64,000 bases of DNA, from NCBI GenBank assembly GCA_941918925.1, contig OW799233.1:144028223-144092222 (forward strand), written 5' to 3'. The stretch comes from Phyto melanocephala (Eukaryota; Arthropoda; Insecta; Diptera; Rhinophoridae). A program made the translations under genes and the position numbers. Every line of letters starts with the position of its first letter. Within the stretch, counting starts at the first letter, position 1. The notes under the pieces were generated by a model. It was not told the DNA's origin and ran no database searches. It saw only the letters and a program-made list of their open reading frames with translations. Positions 47,786 to 58,600 of the stretch are shown here, in pieces.

Positions 47786-47916
47786 TTTATATTGATGGTA
47801 CCGAATGGACTGGCGTAAAATTCTTCCAATTATCATCGCAATGGCAAACTCATGTTAAAAATTTTCCAATTGCTCTAATTGGTTGTACTCCAATGTCATG
47901 TTCTGAATTATCCTAG
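47786..47916 (+). CDS. KrT95D: PACS sorting adaptor, last coding exon with stop
   Basis: Acceptor TTTTTGTAG after a T-run (intron 70 bp); phase 1 in. It encodes [20 protein letters not shown], then a [12 protein letters not shown] segment, and ends SELS before TAG at 47,914-47,916. This matches the vertebrate C terminus (SIDGVEWSDIKFFQLAAQW, HVKHFPVGLF). With it, about 855 codons of PACS lie in the window. Several AATAAA signals follow (for example 48,216-48,221 and 48,281-48,286), so the 3' UTR end cannot be fixed from sequence. Confidence 0.94.
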
Positions 47917-49020
47917 TCATTTTGTTAAGGTAACATCCTAGATATACCTACAATATACATAAAAACATAAATAATTTTAAATTTACCCGTTATTTTAACA
48001 TGTAAAAAATTAATAATTATAACAAAATAACGGTTGACAAAACTACTCCTTATTTAAAAGAAAATAAAATTTGTATTTTATAGGAATTAATATTTTTTAT
48101 TTTATTATTATTTTTTTACTTTATAAATACATATACAAAATATATTAGAAAATAATTTAATTGAAACAATTATTCATAATCCATACCTAATTGCTGATCA
48201 CACATTACATAACATAATAAAAAATAAATATTATTATTATTTGAAACACAAAAAGCCTGACATAAATTGAGAAAAAATTGAATAAATAAAAAATACAATA
48301 ATAAAAGCATTAGTTCGTCAATAAAGAAAGATTAAATATGAAACAACCACTTGATAAATAAATCAAACATATTTGTTGTGCAGTGAATTCGCAAAAATAT
48401 GAACTAATAAAAACCAAGCCATTTCACATTTTTAAGATTGTTCATATTCGCGAATGGCATTAATATTCCTTTAAAAATGTTTTTTTACATAAAACAAAAG
48501 TTTCTTATATAAAATATTTTATTATTTTCTGAATATAAAAAATTAATTTAAAAAAAACTTTGTACTCGGAAAAATCTGTGGTTTTCTTCTGATTAATCAA
48601 AAACAGCGCGCTCTCCTTGCTATCTAAGTATGTACATTAAAATCTCGTTGATCAATCATTTCACTTTCTTCCTTGTTCAATACTTTATTAAAAATTACGG
48701 TAGCTAACCCAGATTTTTAAGTTCTTTCTTTTTTTTATTAACAATCTTCAACGGATAGCTCTTCCTCCATATCATACTCGTTACATTTTATATTATCCCC
48801 ACCTTTGGCGTTTTCTTTTAACATAAGCCTGCTAACTGGGATCCTTTGATTCCGCTGAATCAATAAAACTTGCTTCTTTACATACCCGTTCGTATTAAAA
48901 ACGGGCAAAATCAGTTCATTACGAAGAAAATTATGCTCTGTAATACAAGAGTTCGTCATAAAAAATTTCGTTCTGACATTGTAAAAATTATACTAAAATT
49001 AAGGTATATTTATTGAACAA
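47917..49020 (+). other. PACS 3' UTR / downstream
   Basis: Very AT-rich with several AATAAA signals (for example 48,216 and 48,281). The cleavage site cannot be chosen from sequence. The minus-strand frame 48,738-48,959 (with NGYVKKQ) may be a mariner scrap. Confidence 0.5.
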
Positions 49021-49029
49021 ATTTACCAA

Positions 49030-49530
49030 ATCCGTGCATTACGACAGGAGTTAAAGTAAAAATGTACAAAAATTTACTCCACAGTGAGTCTCTTTTTAGT
49101 CAATTTAAAATGTAAATATATAATAGTAATAATGGAAAATAAAGGCGAAACGACTTTGACTTTTTTTGGTCAATATTATTAGTATTGCACCAAAAAATAA
49201 AGGTGACACGCTTACTTTAACGCCTACTTTCCATATAACGCTTTATCTTAAATTCATATATATCTATATGGGAAAAGAACTTATTAGCAGAAATCACTTT
49301 AACTCCTACCTCCCATATAAGGTATACTTTGCTATTTATAAAATTTTAAACCTCAAAACTGCAAAAATTTACGTAAGCAGAAATTTTGTCAGCGTGTGTT
49401 TCTGATCAATATTATCTCAAACCTAGAAAATGAATGTGACCACCTCAACCTACCGAGTTCTTAAAAATACAATATAGTGGTAAAAAAGTGTTTAGTAAAT
49501 TGGTGGTAGGTATCAAAAATTCGGCACAGC
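49030..49530 (+). mobile_element. mini-me-like element, type A, degraded
   Basis: Keeps AAAATGTACAAAAATTTACTCCACAGTGAG, GACACGCTTACTTTAACGCC, and the tail TTGGTGGTAGGTATCAAAAATTCGGCACAGC. The hairpin partner has become a CAGCACAGCACAATG repeat. Confidence 0.65.
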
Positions 49531-49634
49531 ACAGCACAATGCAATGTAATAAAATAGTTTAGGAGAGCTATTAAACTTTTGACTTTTAAATAGTACTTAA
49601 AAATTGTAACTGTAACAATCTTTGCATTCTTTCG

Positions 49635-49711
49635 TAATTCGATTCGATGAAAACATTTTCAAACCACAATTTGTTAAGCATACAAATTTGAAAAATTTAG
49701 AATCGAATTAC
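49635..49711. repeat. Small inverted repeat (GTAATTCGATTC)
   Basis: GTAATTCGATTC at the left and GAATCGAATTAC at the right, with AT-rich spacer; probable MITE remnant. Confidence 0.5.
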
Positions 49712-49944
49712 GGAATAATTTCGCTGTTTCAATTTGCGACATTTGTTTTGCAATTTTAGTTATTTCACACGAAGAATTTGACATACAAAATGATTTTTAA
49801 ATTGAGCAACAAAAAATTTATCAGCTCTTGCTTTGAATTTTGTACGAAATAATTATTGTTCTTAATATTTTATATGAAATAAAATGTTGGTTGAATGTTG
49901 ACTGAAACATTTCATATGTTTTTTATGTTATAAACAAGGAACTG

Positions 49945-50090
49945 ATTAGGCAACATTATTCCATAAGTGTTTCTTAAAAATTGTCTGTACATGAAGAAGA
50001 AATATTGAACAGAATACCAGGCCATAAACAGATTACTGATTGGGCAACGTTATTCCATAAGTATATGGGCAACATTATTCTATAAGTATA
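49945..50090 (+). repeat. Three short direct repeats (GGCAACNTTATTCCATAAGT)
   Basis: GGCAACATTATTCCATAAGT near 49,950, GGCAACGTTATTCCATAAGT near 50,041 and GGCAACATTATTCTATAAGT near 50,068. The last two are almost adjacent. Confidence 0.7.
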
Positions 50091-50150
50091 TCCTACGAAT
50101 TTTTGATATGGAGTTTGACAACAGTTCGCATGGAGTATTGAACATAATTC

Positions 50151-50274
50151 GCCTTATTGTCAGTGGCGTTCTCGTGTCGAAAACGACAGAAATACGACGA
50201 AGTCTCATTCATTTTACATTGTTGTAAATATTACACTGTACTAAAAAATACGACAACGCCACTGACAATAAGGC
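50151..50274. mobile_element. 124-bp MITE with 20-bp perfect inverted ends
   Basis: GCCTTATTGTCAGTGGCGTT at 50,151-50,170 is exactly complementary to 50,255-50,274. The interior also has TCGTGTCG/ACGAC similarity. No target duplication was resolved. The frame reading through it is not a gene. Confidence 0.85.
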
Positions 50275-52030
50275 TGAATATCAGACTTATGATTAACAGA
50301 ACAAAGAGGATAGTCACATTAACAGTAGAATGGGGCGACCGCAGAACATGCTAGCCCTCTAAGGATATGCATATATAATGTTATTTTGAGAGTTATGTTA
50401 ATAAACATTCTTATATCAATTCGATTTACTCTTTTTCTAAAGCAGAGTAGTGCGTATTTAGCTCAACATGTGAATGGAATTTATCTTTGTGATACGTCTG
50501 TATTTTGTAATTCAGATTTTTGTAACAAACGATTTACTTGGAATTTTTATTTTGAACCATACCTAAGGCATCACCTAAAATAATTTTTGAGGAGAAGAGC
50601 GAATATTTATTTGCTTCTACTTCAACATGCATTTTATATATATATTTTTTGGGTATAATACTAAGAGAAAAAGTGTTACATAATTCAAAAAAATTCACAA
50701 TTAAGTTAATCAATTAAATTAGCATTATAATATTTTTAAAATACGCTTAATGGAATATAAACTTATTTTGTTAGCATCTATTGAGAGAACACTAACCAAG
50801 TGTACACGATAAATAGCTGTATCCGTTTATCTAAAATAAATTTATAACTGAGAGCAATTACAAGTAGCAAATGAAATAAAAGAAACGTATCCCATTTACA
50901 GCAAAAATATATACATATACATACATATACACATTTAAATAAATATTAAAGAGTATTATAAAAGTTAAATTCTAAATAAACTATAAAAGAAATATAGAAA
51001 AACTTCCTTAAAACGCTAAAATAAACCTAATTGAAACGTATCATTCTTAAATAATAAAAAATAAACAACTATACATATGTTTAATAGAATTATGCTTAAC
51101 TAAATTTATATTACAAAAGATTAAACAAAAATTCTGATACACTATAATCAATCCCCTCTGTTCTGTACAAAATCAAATGAAATCAAAATGATTGGAATGG
51201 TAATAGTGATGTTGTTGTTTATAACACGTTGATTTCATTTTGAATACAGAACACCAACGAATATTTACCTTAATTTGAAAAATAAAAGTATCAATGTATT
51301 GTATTGTTAAATTTGTTGCTGAAATAGTTTACTTACTACTATTATACTACTACTTACTATTATTCATACTAAAGTTTTATAAAAACATATTAAAGACATA
51401 AATATGTATAGACAAACATACGTTAAAAGAAACAAAAAATAAGACTATTAAAAGTGTTATGCTGTTGACAAAAGACAAATTATTATATATCCAATTAAAT
51501 GAAATATTTAATATATGGTTTTATTATTTCGTTTGTTGTCGCAGTAAAATCAAATATTTTTATAACTAAATACCTACATACATATATAAACATACTATAT
51601 AACTAAATATGTTAAAATATTTTTCACAAATTTAAACTTGATTAAGCAGCATGTTTTAAACAATACAAAGAAAAGCAACAAAAAATTTGAACTAAAAATT
51701 AAACAAAATAATCCTCCCATCTATAGATATAGATTTTAAATTTTTTAATAAATATAGATTTTTTTTTAATAAAACAACCTGTAACTACAGCAAAAAATAA
51801 GAGTGGATAAGTTGTATATTTAAATTTCGAATTATATAATGGTTAAAAAGTCTACGAGTTTTTAATTGAATTTAAAAATCATTTAAAATAATGTTTAATT
51901 GGTAAGGCAGATATAATGTATTTTCATATCGTCAAATTGTTCAAAATTCTAAAATAGGTTAAAATTTTAACAAAAACATAAAACATTTTAAATAATTTAC
52001 TAAAATATTCGGGATATGCTCCCATAATTT
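50275..52030 (+). other. AT-rich region downstream of PACS
   Basis: No gene or known repeat seen; many AATAAA words. It may include distal PACS 3' UTR. Confidence 0.45.
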
Positions 52031-52040
52031 TTCAATATTA

Positions 52041-52183
52041 ATTATTTGGTTGTTGGGTTCAAGCTGGTTTATATGCATTTCACTAGTGCTTATGCCAGAT
52101 AAAAAAAGAATAGGATAAAGGTTTACTGATAATCTGGCATAAGCACCAGTAAACCAGCTGAATCCCAACAACCAAATAAATAA
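52041..52183. repeat. Long imperfect hairpin (143 bp)
   Basis: The left arm ATTATTTGGTTGTTGGGTTCAAGCTGGTTTA plus CTAGTGCTTATGCCAGAT is matched on the right by ATCTGGCATAAGCACCAG and TAAACCAGCTGAATCCCAACAACCAAATAA. An extra TATGCATTTCA is bulged in the left arm and the loop is about 30 bases. It is either a small MITE or a precursor-like hairpin. Confidence 0.75.
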
Positions 52184-52337
52184 TAATGAAAGCAAAAAAC
52201 TTCAAAAAATTCTGACAATATGACAATAGCTTGTGAATCCACCAATAAATACGTTTTTTATCTTGTATGTATTTACTAACCGAAAAAGAAAAATATATTT
52301 TAAAAAATTATACCATTCAAAAGCATTGAATTAAATC

Positions 52338-52543
52338 AAGGCATATTTATTCATCAGGTACTCTTGATTCGCCAGCTGATTATTTTTTTCAACACTTTTT
52401 TTAAATTTCAGCTGTCAAAATGCATAAATATAAAACAATTTTCTCTCTTTTCTAATTAATTTCAAATGTCAAACTTCATATATAAAAAATATAAACAAAA
52501 AATTCTCTCCGAACTGCAATTACCTGATGAATAAATATGCCTT
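52338..52543. mobile_element. MULE-like MITE, copy 2, with 9-bp TSD
   Basis: Homologous to 36,041-36,249. With one extra base each side the ends are CAAGGCATATTTATTCATC and GAATAAATATGCCTTG. GAATTAAAT directly flanks both sides, a perfect 9-bp duplication typical of Mutator-like elements. Confidence 0.85.
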
Positions 52544-52544
52544 G

Positions 52545-53620
52545 GAATTAAATCAACATTTTGAATAAACTTCCACAATATTGAATCGAAGCCTTTTAAT
52601 ATAAAATTAAAAACTAAATATTAATATGGCATAAATAAACATACATACATACATATATGTATGTATATTAAAAATAAATCCTTATGGATATCTTAACTTT
52701 TATTGTTGTGATTTTATTGATATAAGAAATTTAATAATTTATAAACAAATAAAAGTAAATATCTTTTTACATTTATGTTTATAATAAATAAATTATAATA
52801 ACATATACAGACAAATTATTAACAAAAAAAAAACTATTAAAATAAATATTTATATTCTGTAGTTTTGTGTATATTTAAAGAGAAATTAAAAAGAAATAAT
52901 TACAATTAGACAAAGATATTAAAAAAATATCACCATATTCTATTCCCCAAAAAAAAAAAAAATAATTAAACCTTATCCTGTCTCCTTAGGCAAATTGCGA
53001 CATACGATTACGTGCAAAATAATACAATTTTTGTTAGACTCTCTATGTTAAAAGCATGGAAACCTCGCACTTTCAACTTAAATTTCGATTAATATCGAAT
53101 GTCGTAATTTAATCCTTGTATTCCTTGTTCAATTTATTATACAGTTTATAGAAAACTTAAACATATACAACATTTTTCAAATATACAACATAAATATTAT
53201 TATTTTCCATTAAATTCATTTAAAACTAAAATTTATAATCCATGTACTACAATATATTTATATTCAAGCCATTTGTGAGTTTTAGTTGTTTGTTCCAGTG
53301 AAATTTATGTAAAAAAGGCGTTTAAAACAAAACTATATTAATGTATTAAAGAAACATTTTATATATATTGTAATAATTTTAATATTAAAATTATTGAAAA
53401 TATGCATATATACATACATATTTTTGCTTGCTATTATGTAGTGTAAAATAAATTTTTAATATACATATTAAAAAAAAAACAATAAAAAATGTTTAAGACT
53501 TAAAACCCTAAATGGTGAAATAAGTGTTTTTATTTTCTTTGTTTGAAATAGGAATAAATAGATATTTGAGATTTGGTGTTGAATCATAGGCTTTTAAAAT
53601 ATATATAACAATTTTAATTG
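52545..53620 (+). other. AT-rich intergenic, nothing recognised
   Basis: Only short ACAT/ATGT tracts. Confidence 0.45.
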
Positions 53621-53629
53621 ATAGCGAAT

Positions 53630-53690
53630 GCACTGGGACCAAATTACAGCATTCGACAGCAATCAAAATTTTAACGAACGTTTGACCTTA
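53630..53690 (+). repeat. Fragment of the CGAATTACGG MITE family
   Basis: ACTGGGACCAAATTACAGCATTCGA matches the left end of the 54,509 element (ACTGGGGCCGAATTACGGCATTCGA) with mismatches, and the following AATTTTAACGAACG also corresponds. Confidence 0.6.
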
Positions 53691-54508
53691 GAAAATAATT
53701 AAGCCTCAACGTCTTGGTGCTGGCATTTTAACTTAAAGGAAATTATAGGCAAGTTAGTTCTTGTAACAGCTCTGCTGTTGATAAAAGTTCTTTCTTTAAA
53801 GATGTTAATTTGTTATTTAATTAGTTAGAATGTGTTTATTGGTGGAAGTTTAAGCTAAAGAATATGTGCCACGGCATTTGGTTTCCTTGTAGCTCAAGAG
53901 GGTTCAAATAAGTTGGCCTACCATTAGTTGATAAGGGTTTTGAAGGCTACTGAGCACCGATTAAAGGTAACAGAAGCGATTCCGTCAAATTAGGAAGTAA
54001 GTATATCGCTCCAACCATCTCTAAGATTTGCCACGATTGGACTTGAGAGTTCTCTTTCATTATCTGAAATCGCAGTTAGGATTTGCTGAGAACCGTTTTC
54101 CCATTCATGTCATAGGAAACCGCCGCTTGGTATAATAAATTTTGGGCTTTCATAATGGACATACAATGGTCGTTAGATGATATAACAGAATGACATATTT
54201 ATTTAATTTATCGATGTCCCACACACAAGACATAAGTCTTATATTACAGCATGGAACTTAGTACAAACGTAAATACATTTTTTTTGTTATATACTATTAA
54301 ATGCAAATACTTATGTATATAAAATTAAATAAAATTTTAAGATACTAACAATTTGGAACAAGATTAATTAATTAATTACAACACTGTTAAAACAAAGAAT
54401 TTATAGAAAAATGGCTAAAAATTGACTTTCTAAATTGAGGTGCGTTACGAATAATTTGAAATCTATATGGTATTCCATTCCAGAGACCAACAGCATGATA
54501 AAAGAACT

Positions 54509-54639
54509 GGGGCCGAATTACGGCATTCGATCACGATCGAAATTTTACTCGAACGATCGAGTTCGCTGTGCTTTAGGTATAGAGATTCTAATAAGAATTT
54601 TACAATTTCGATCACGTTCGAATGCCGTAATTCGGCCCC
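54509..54639. mobile_element. 131-bp MITE with GGGGCCGAATTACGG ends
   Basis: GGGGCCGAATTACGGCATTCGA at the left and TCGAATGCCGTAATTCGGCCCC at the right form 22-bp near-perfect inverted ends; ATCACGATCG / CGATCACG extends the stem. The internal frames are coincidental. Confidence 0.85.
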
Positions 54640-54659
54640 TGGTATTTAGATATCTGTGT

Positions 54660-55442
54660 ATAGTGCCTAAAAACTAGAAGTCTTTTCCCTCTATTAAGAG
54701 ATGAAAAATGTAATCGTGAATAGACATGTTCTGGCTGACATGTATATATTAGTTTATGCATGAACAGTAAGATTTTTACTTTAAAATAGTTATTGGCGGT
54801 CCTTTTGAATGCGTCAGAAACGTAAATCTTAGATCAGAAACTGATGATAAATTGTTTGGCCAGCATCAATTTTTTTTCTTTTTTAACTTCTTTTTTTAGA
54901 CGCCAATTTGCTTTTTTCACTTATAGGTATGCCTGATAGAAATAATCGGCTATGTTGTTTGTAAAAACATACATAGAACGTACAGGAAAAAAGATAGCCG
55001 TACCGCTTTGATTGTTAACAAAATTTCAACCGAATTTAAAATTAACATTCTTTTTCAATTTAGTCCTTTCAAAAATAATTTAAATTTCAACAGAATTTAA
55101 AATTTAGATTTTTTATTTAGTCCTTTCGAAAATAATATAAATTTGAACAAATAAGTACTTTAAAGAAAACAAAGTTCTTGTAAAATTATATGACAATGAT
55201 TTACTCAGTTTATAACGTTAATTATTTTTACCCAATTCCACATACAATTAGTAATAAAACAATAAATACTATTTAATTAAAATAAATAAAATATCGTTGT
55301 AAATTTAATTAATCTGTAAGTACGATGCTGTATATGGCTGAGGACAAAATAAATTCAACATATAATGGCTATTTTAAAACTTCATAAATAAATCGTTGTA
55401 AGTAGATTTTTTTGTTATTGAAAAAATATTGGCATATAAAAA
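54660..55442. other. Intergenic, with former ACTMAP 3' UTR at its right end
   Basis: No gene. The part next to the LTR element should be the displaced downstream part of ACTMAP's 3' UTR; a minus-strand AATAAA is at 55,112-55,117. Confidence 0.45.
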
Positions 55443-55669
55443 TGTTGTGCTTTTACGTTGTAATAAAAGACAAGTTTTATATAATTAAACAAAATAACTT
55501 TTAATTCTTTACTTTGAGGTGTGCTTAAGGTTTGCTTGCTACAACATGACTCAATTACAGTTGAAAACTAATACGTATGAAATTTAAACTTATTGAGGGC
55601 GCAGCGTTGCATTGCATGGTGATGCCACATTATCATGTTGCAACTTCGCTTGTGGGTTACCCCCTAACA
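55443..55669 (-). repeat. 3' LTR of the gypsy element
   Basis: 227 bp, matching the 5' LTR base for base by eye. It is preceded on the minus strand by the purine-rich tract at 55,670-55,680. Confidence 0.95.
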
Positions 55670-55678
55670 TCTCCCTCC

Positions 55679-58600
55679 TTAAGATGATTGCGGTGACCTG
55701 GAAATTGGTTCCACTGGTTGTCTTCGATTGGTTATACGCTTAGGAGTCCAATGTGGAGAGACTGTAGGCGTTGAAAAAGTTTCCTCTGGAGTTGATGGAG
55801 TTATTGCAAATTCTTCCAGCAACGTGTCTAAAGGCAAATTAGATGTTTCGGATAAAGATGTATTTTCCTCAATATGTCTGGGTCGAAGTTGATCTGTGTG
55901 CGTTCTAACCAGCATTTTCCTATTGCCTACATCGATAAGGGTGTTATAGATTACGTTTCCTATTTTTTCGATGATTTCTCCAGGCACCCAATATTGATTG
56001 TTTCCCCTAAAGTTCAATGCATAGACTTGGTCGCCAATGTGAAATATTCTCTTTCGGGTACCATGTTTGGTGTTGTACTGCTTCTCCATTTGCTGATTGG
56101 TTTTACGTTCACTGTATTTTAGTTTTTTAATGACGTCGAAGACTGTTCTCATTTTTCGACCTATGAACGACTCTGCTGGAGTTTTTCCATTTGGTGAGTT
56201 TGGATTTGGTGTTGATCTATAAACTTCTAAGAACGTTTGGAGTGATGCGGCAGGTGCATCTTCCCCTTCAGATTTTTTTAGAGCGCGTTTAAGTGTGTCT
56301 ACAAATCTTTCTGCTTGACCGTTAGAGCTGGGGTGAAAGCGTACTGTTCTGGTGTGTTCTATGGATCTTTTCTTGCACCAATTTTCGAACTGTCCCGAGC
56401 AGAACTGAGTCCCGTTGTCCGAAACTATTTGTTCAGGATTTCCAAATTGTGCGCAATATTCGTTTAAAATTTTTATTGTTGCCAATGATGTTGTTGTTGG
56501 GGTTTCGTAAATAGATGGATATTTAGAAAATGAATCGATAACAACTAGATAATATTTATTTTTGACAGGTCCCGCGTAATCGATGTGAATTCTCTCGAGT
56601 GGTCGAGATGTTGTTGGCCAAGAGCATAGATTGGTTCTTACAGGATTCTTTGCTGCGAGCTGACAGTTTTGGCATTTCTTTACGTAATTCTCAATTTGCT
56701 TGTCAATACACGGCCAGTACACGTAACTCCGAGCGATTGACTTACATCTTTCTGCTGCTATATGTCCTCTGTGGAGCTGCTTGAGAATCTTTTGACGATA
56801 TGGGTCTGGTATAACAATTCGATTGTTAAACATCACACAGCCATCTGCTGTCGATAGTAATTCTCTTCGATTAAAGTAGGGCATAATAGCAGAATTAATA
56901 TTTTTGCCACTTGCTGGCCAACTGGTGTTTATATATTGAATGACGTTCTGTAAAATTTGGTCATTTTTGGTAGCCTTGACTATCATCTTAAAGGATACAG
57001 GTAGCGTTGACATTGCCTCGTCGATATCTTTGCGTATGTCTTCTTCGAGTGATACGGAAGCGACAATATATTCATTTGATGGTTTCTCATGATCACTGAT
57101 GAGTCTAGAAAGAACATCTGCATGACCAAAGTCTTTGGTGTTCGTGTATTTGATTTCAAAGTCATAAGTTAATAATATCAAGGCCCAACGTTGTAAACGA
57201 TTGGCAGTGTAAACCGGTATTCCTTTTTTCGAGCCGAAAATTGAAAGCAATGGTTTATGGTCGGTGTGCAATGTAAATTTCCGTCCAAACAGCATCCTGT
57301 GGAACCGTTGTACGGCAAAAATTAGTGCTAAGCCTTCCTTTTCAATTTGGCTATAATTACGTTCAGCGGGTGTGAGAGATCTTGATATGTGATGAATTGC
57401 TTTCATGCTATTATCAGGAAATGTGTGGTAAATTACTGCACCAATGCCATGGGAAGATGCGTCCGCAGCAACGTGTATAGGTAAATCCGGGTTGTAGTGT
57501 GTAAGTAACATGTCTGAGGTTAAAATTCGTTTAAAATTTTCCAATGATGCTTGGCATTCTGGTGTCCAGTTAAATTTGTTTTCCTTTTTTAACAGATCAT
57601 CAAGGGGCTTTCGAAGATTTCGCATGTTTCTAACGAATTTGCCATAATGATTTATTGAACCCAAAAGGGAACGTACTTCGGAAATGTTTTGTGGAGTTTT
57701 CAAATTTTTAATGGTATTGATTTTCGTCGGATCGGGTCGAATGCCATCCCTATCTAAAATCTGTCCTAAATATTTGATTTCGTTCTTAAAAAATTGACAT
57801 TTCTCAAATTTTAGCCGGAAACCATAATCTTGAATTTTCTGTAATAGCAGATTAAGATTAGATTTATGTTCAGAAGTTGACTTACTTGCGAGCATTATAT
57901 CGTCTATATATGCTTTAGCACCATCTATGCCTGAGCACAGTTGGTCCATTATCCTTTGGAAAGCTCCTGGAGCGGATTTTATTCCAGGTGTCAGGCGATT
58001 GAATTTGAATAAACCTTTGTGAGTGTTTATGGTGAGCAGTTCTTTGCTGTCGTCATCCACTTCAACCTGAAGGTAAGCATCTGACAAGTCCAGATGGCTG
58101 AAGATGATACAGTTGTGGCATTCAGAAAAAATTTCCTCTGGTGTTGGCAATGGATACTGGTTTGGTTCTACTATAGAATTTAGTCCAGTAGAGTAGTCAG
58201 CGCAAATGCGAATTTTTCCGTTCCTTTTACTGACTACTATTGGTGCAGCATACTTAGATGTGTTCAGAGGAGAGATAATTCCCGCATTTTCCAGTCTTTG
58301 CAGTTCCGATTCAATTTCAAGTCTTGCTGCGTAGGGAACTGGGCGTTTAGGAACAAAAATTTCCTTTGCGTTCGGTAGTACTTGTATATGTACTTTTGCT
58401 TTAGTACATAATCCTAAACTACTATTATCGAAAACGGTTTGATACTTTTCCTTAAGTGTAGCTATGTCCTCATCAAAACGAATCTGTCGACACCAGGTGG
58501 ATATAGGTTTTTCCCAGAGGTCAAAAGCTTGAATCCATTCTATACCCATGATGTTTAATTGATCTATATCTGTGATATAACAGTTAAGTTTTTTTGTAAC

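Noticed and set aside
48738..48959. 73-codon minus-strand frame with NGYVKKQ
   Set aside because: Could be a mariner DDE scrap (GYVNKQN), but the rest of the domain is not recognisable, so it was not called.
54435..54677. Overlapping 60- and 80-codon plus-strand frames
   Set aside because: They span the hairpin MITE at 54,509-54,639.
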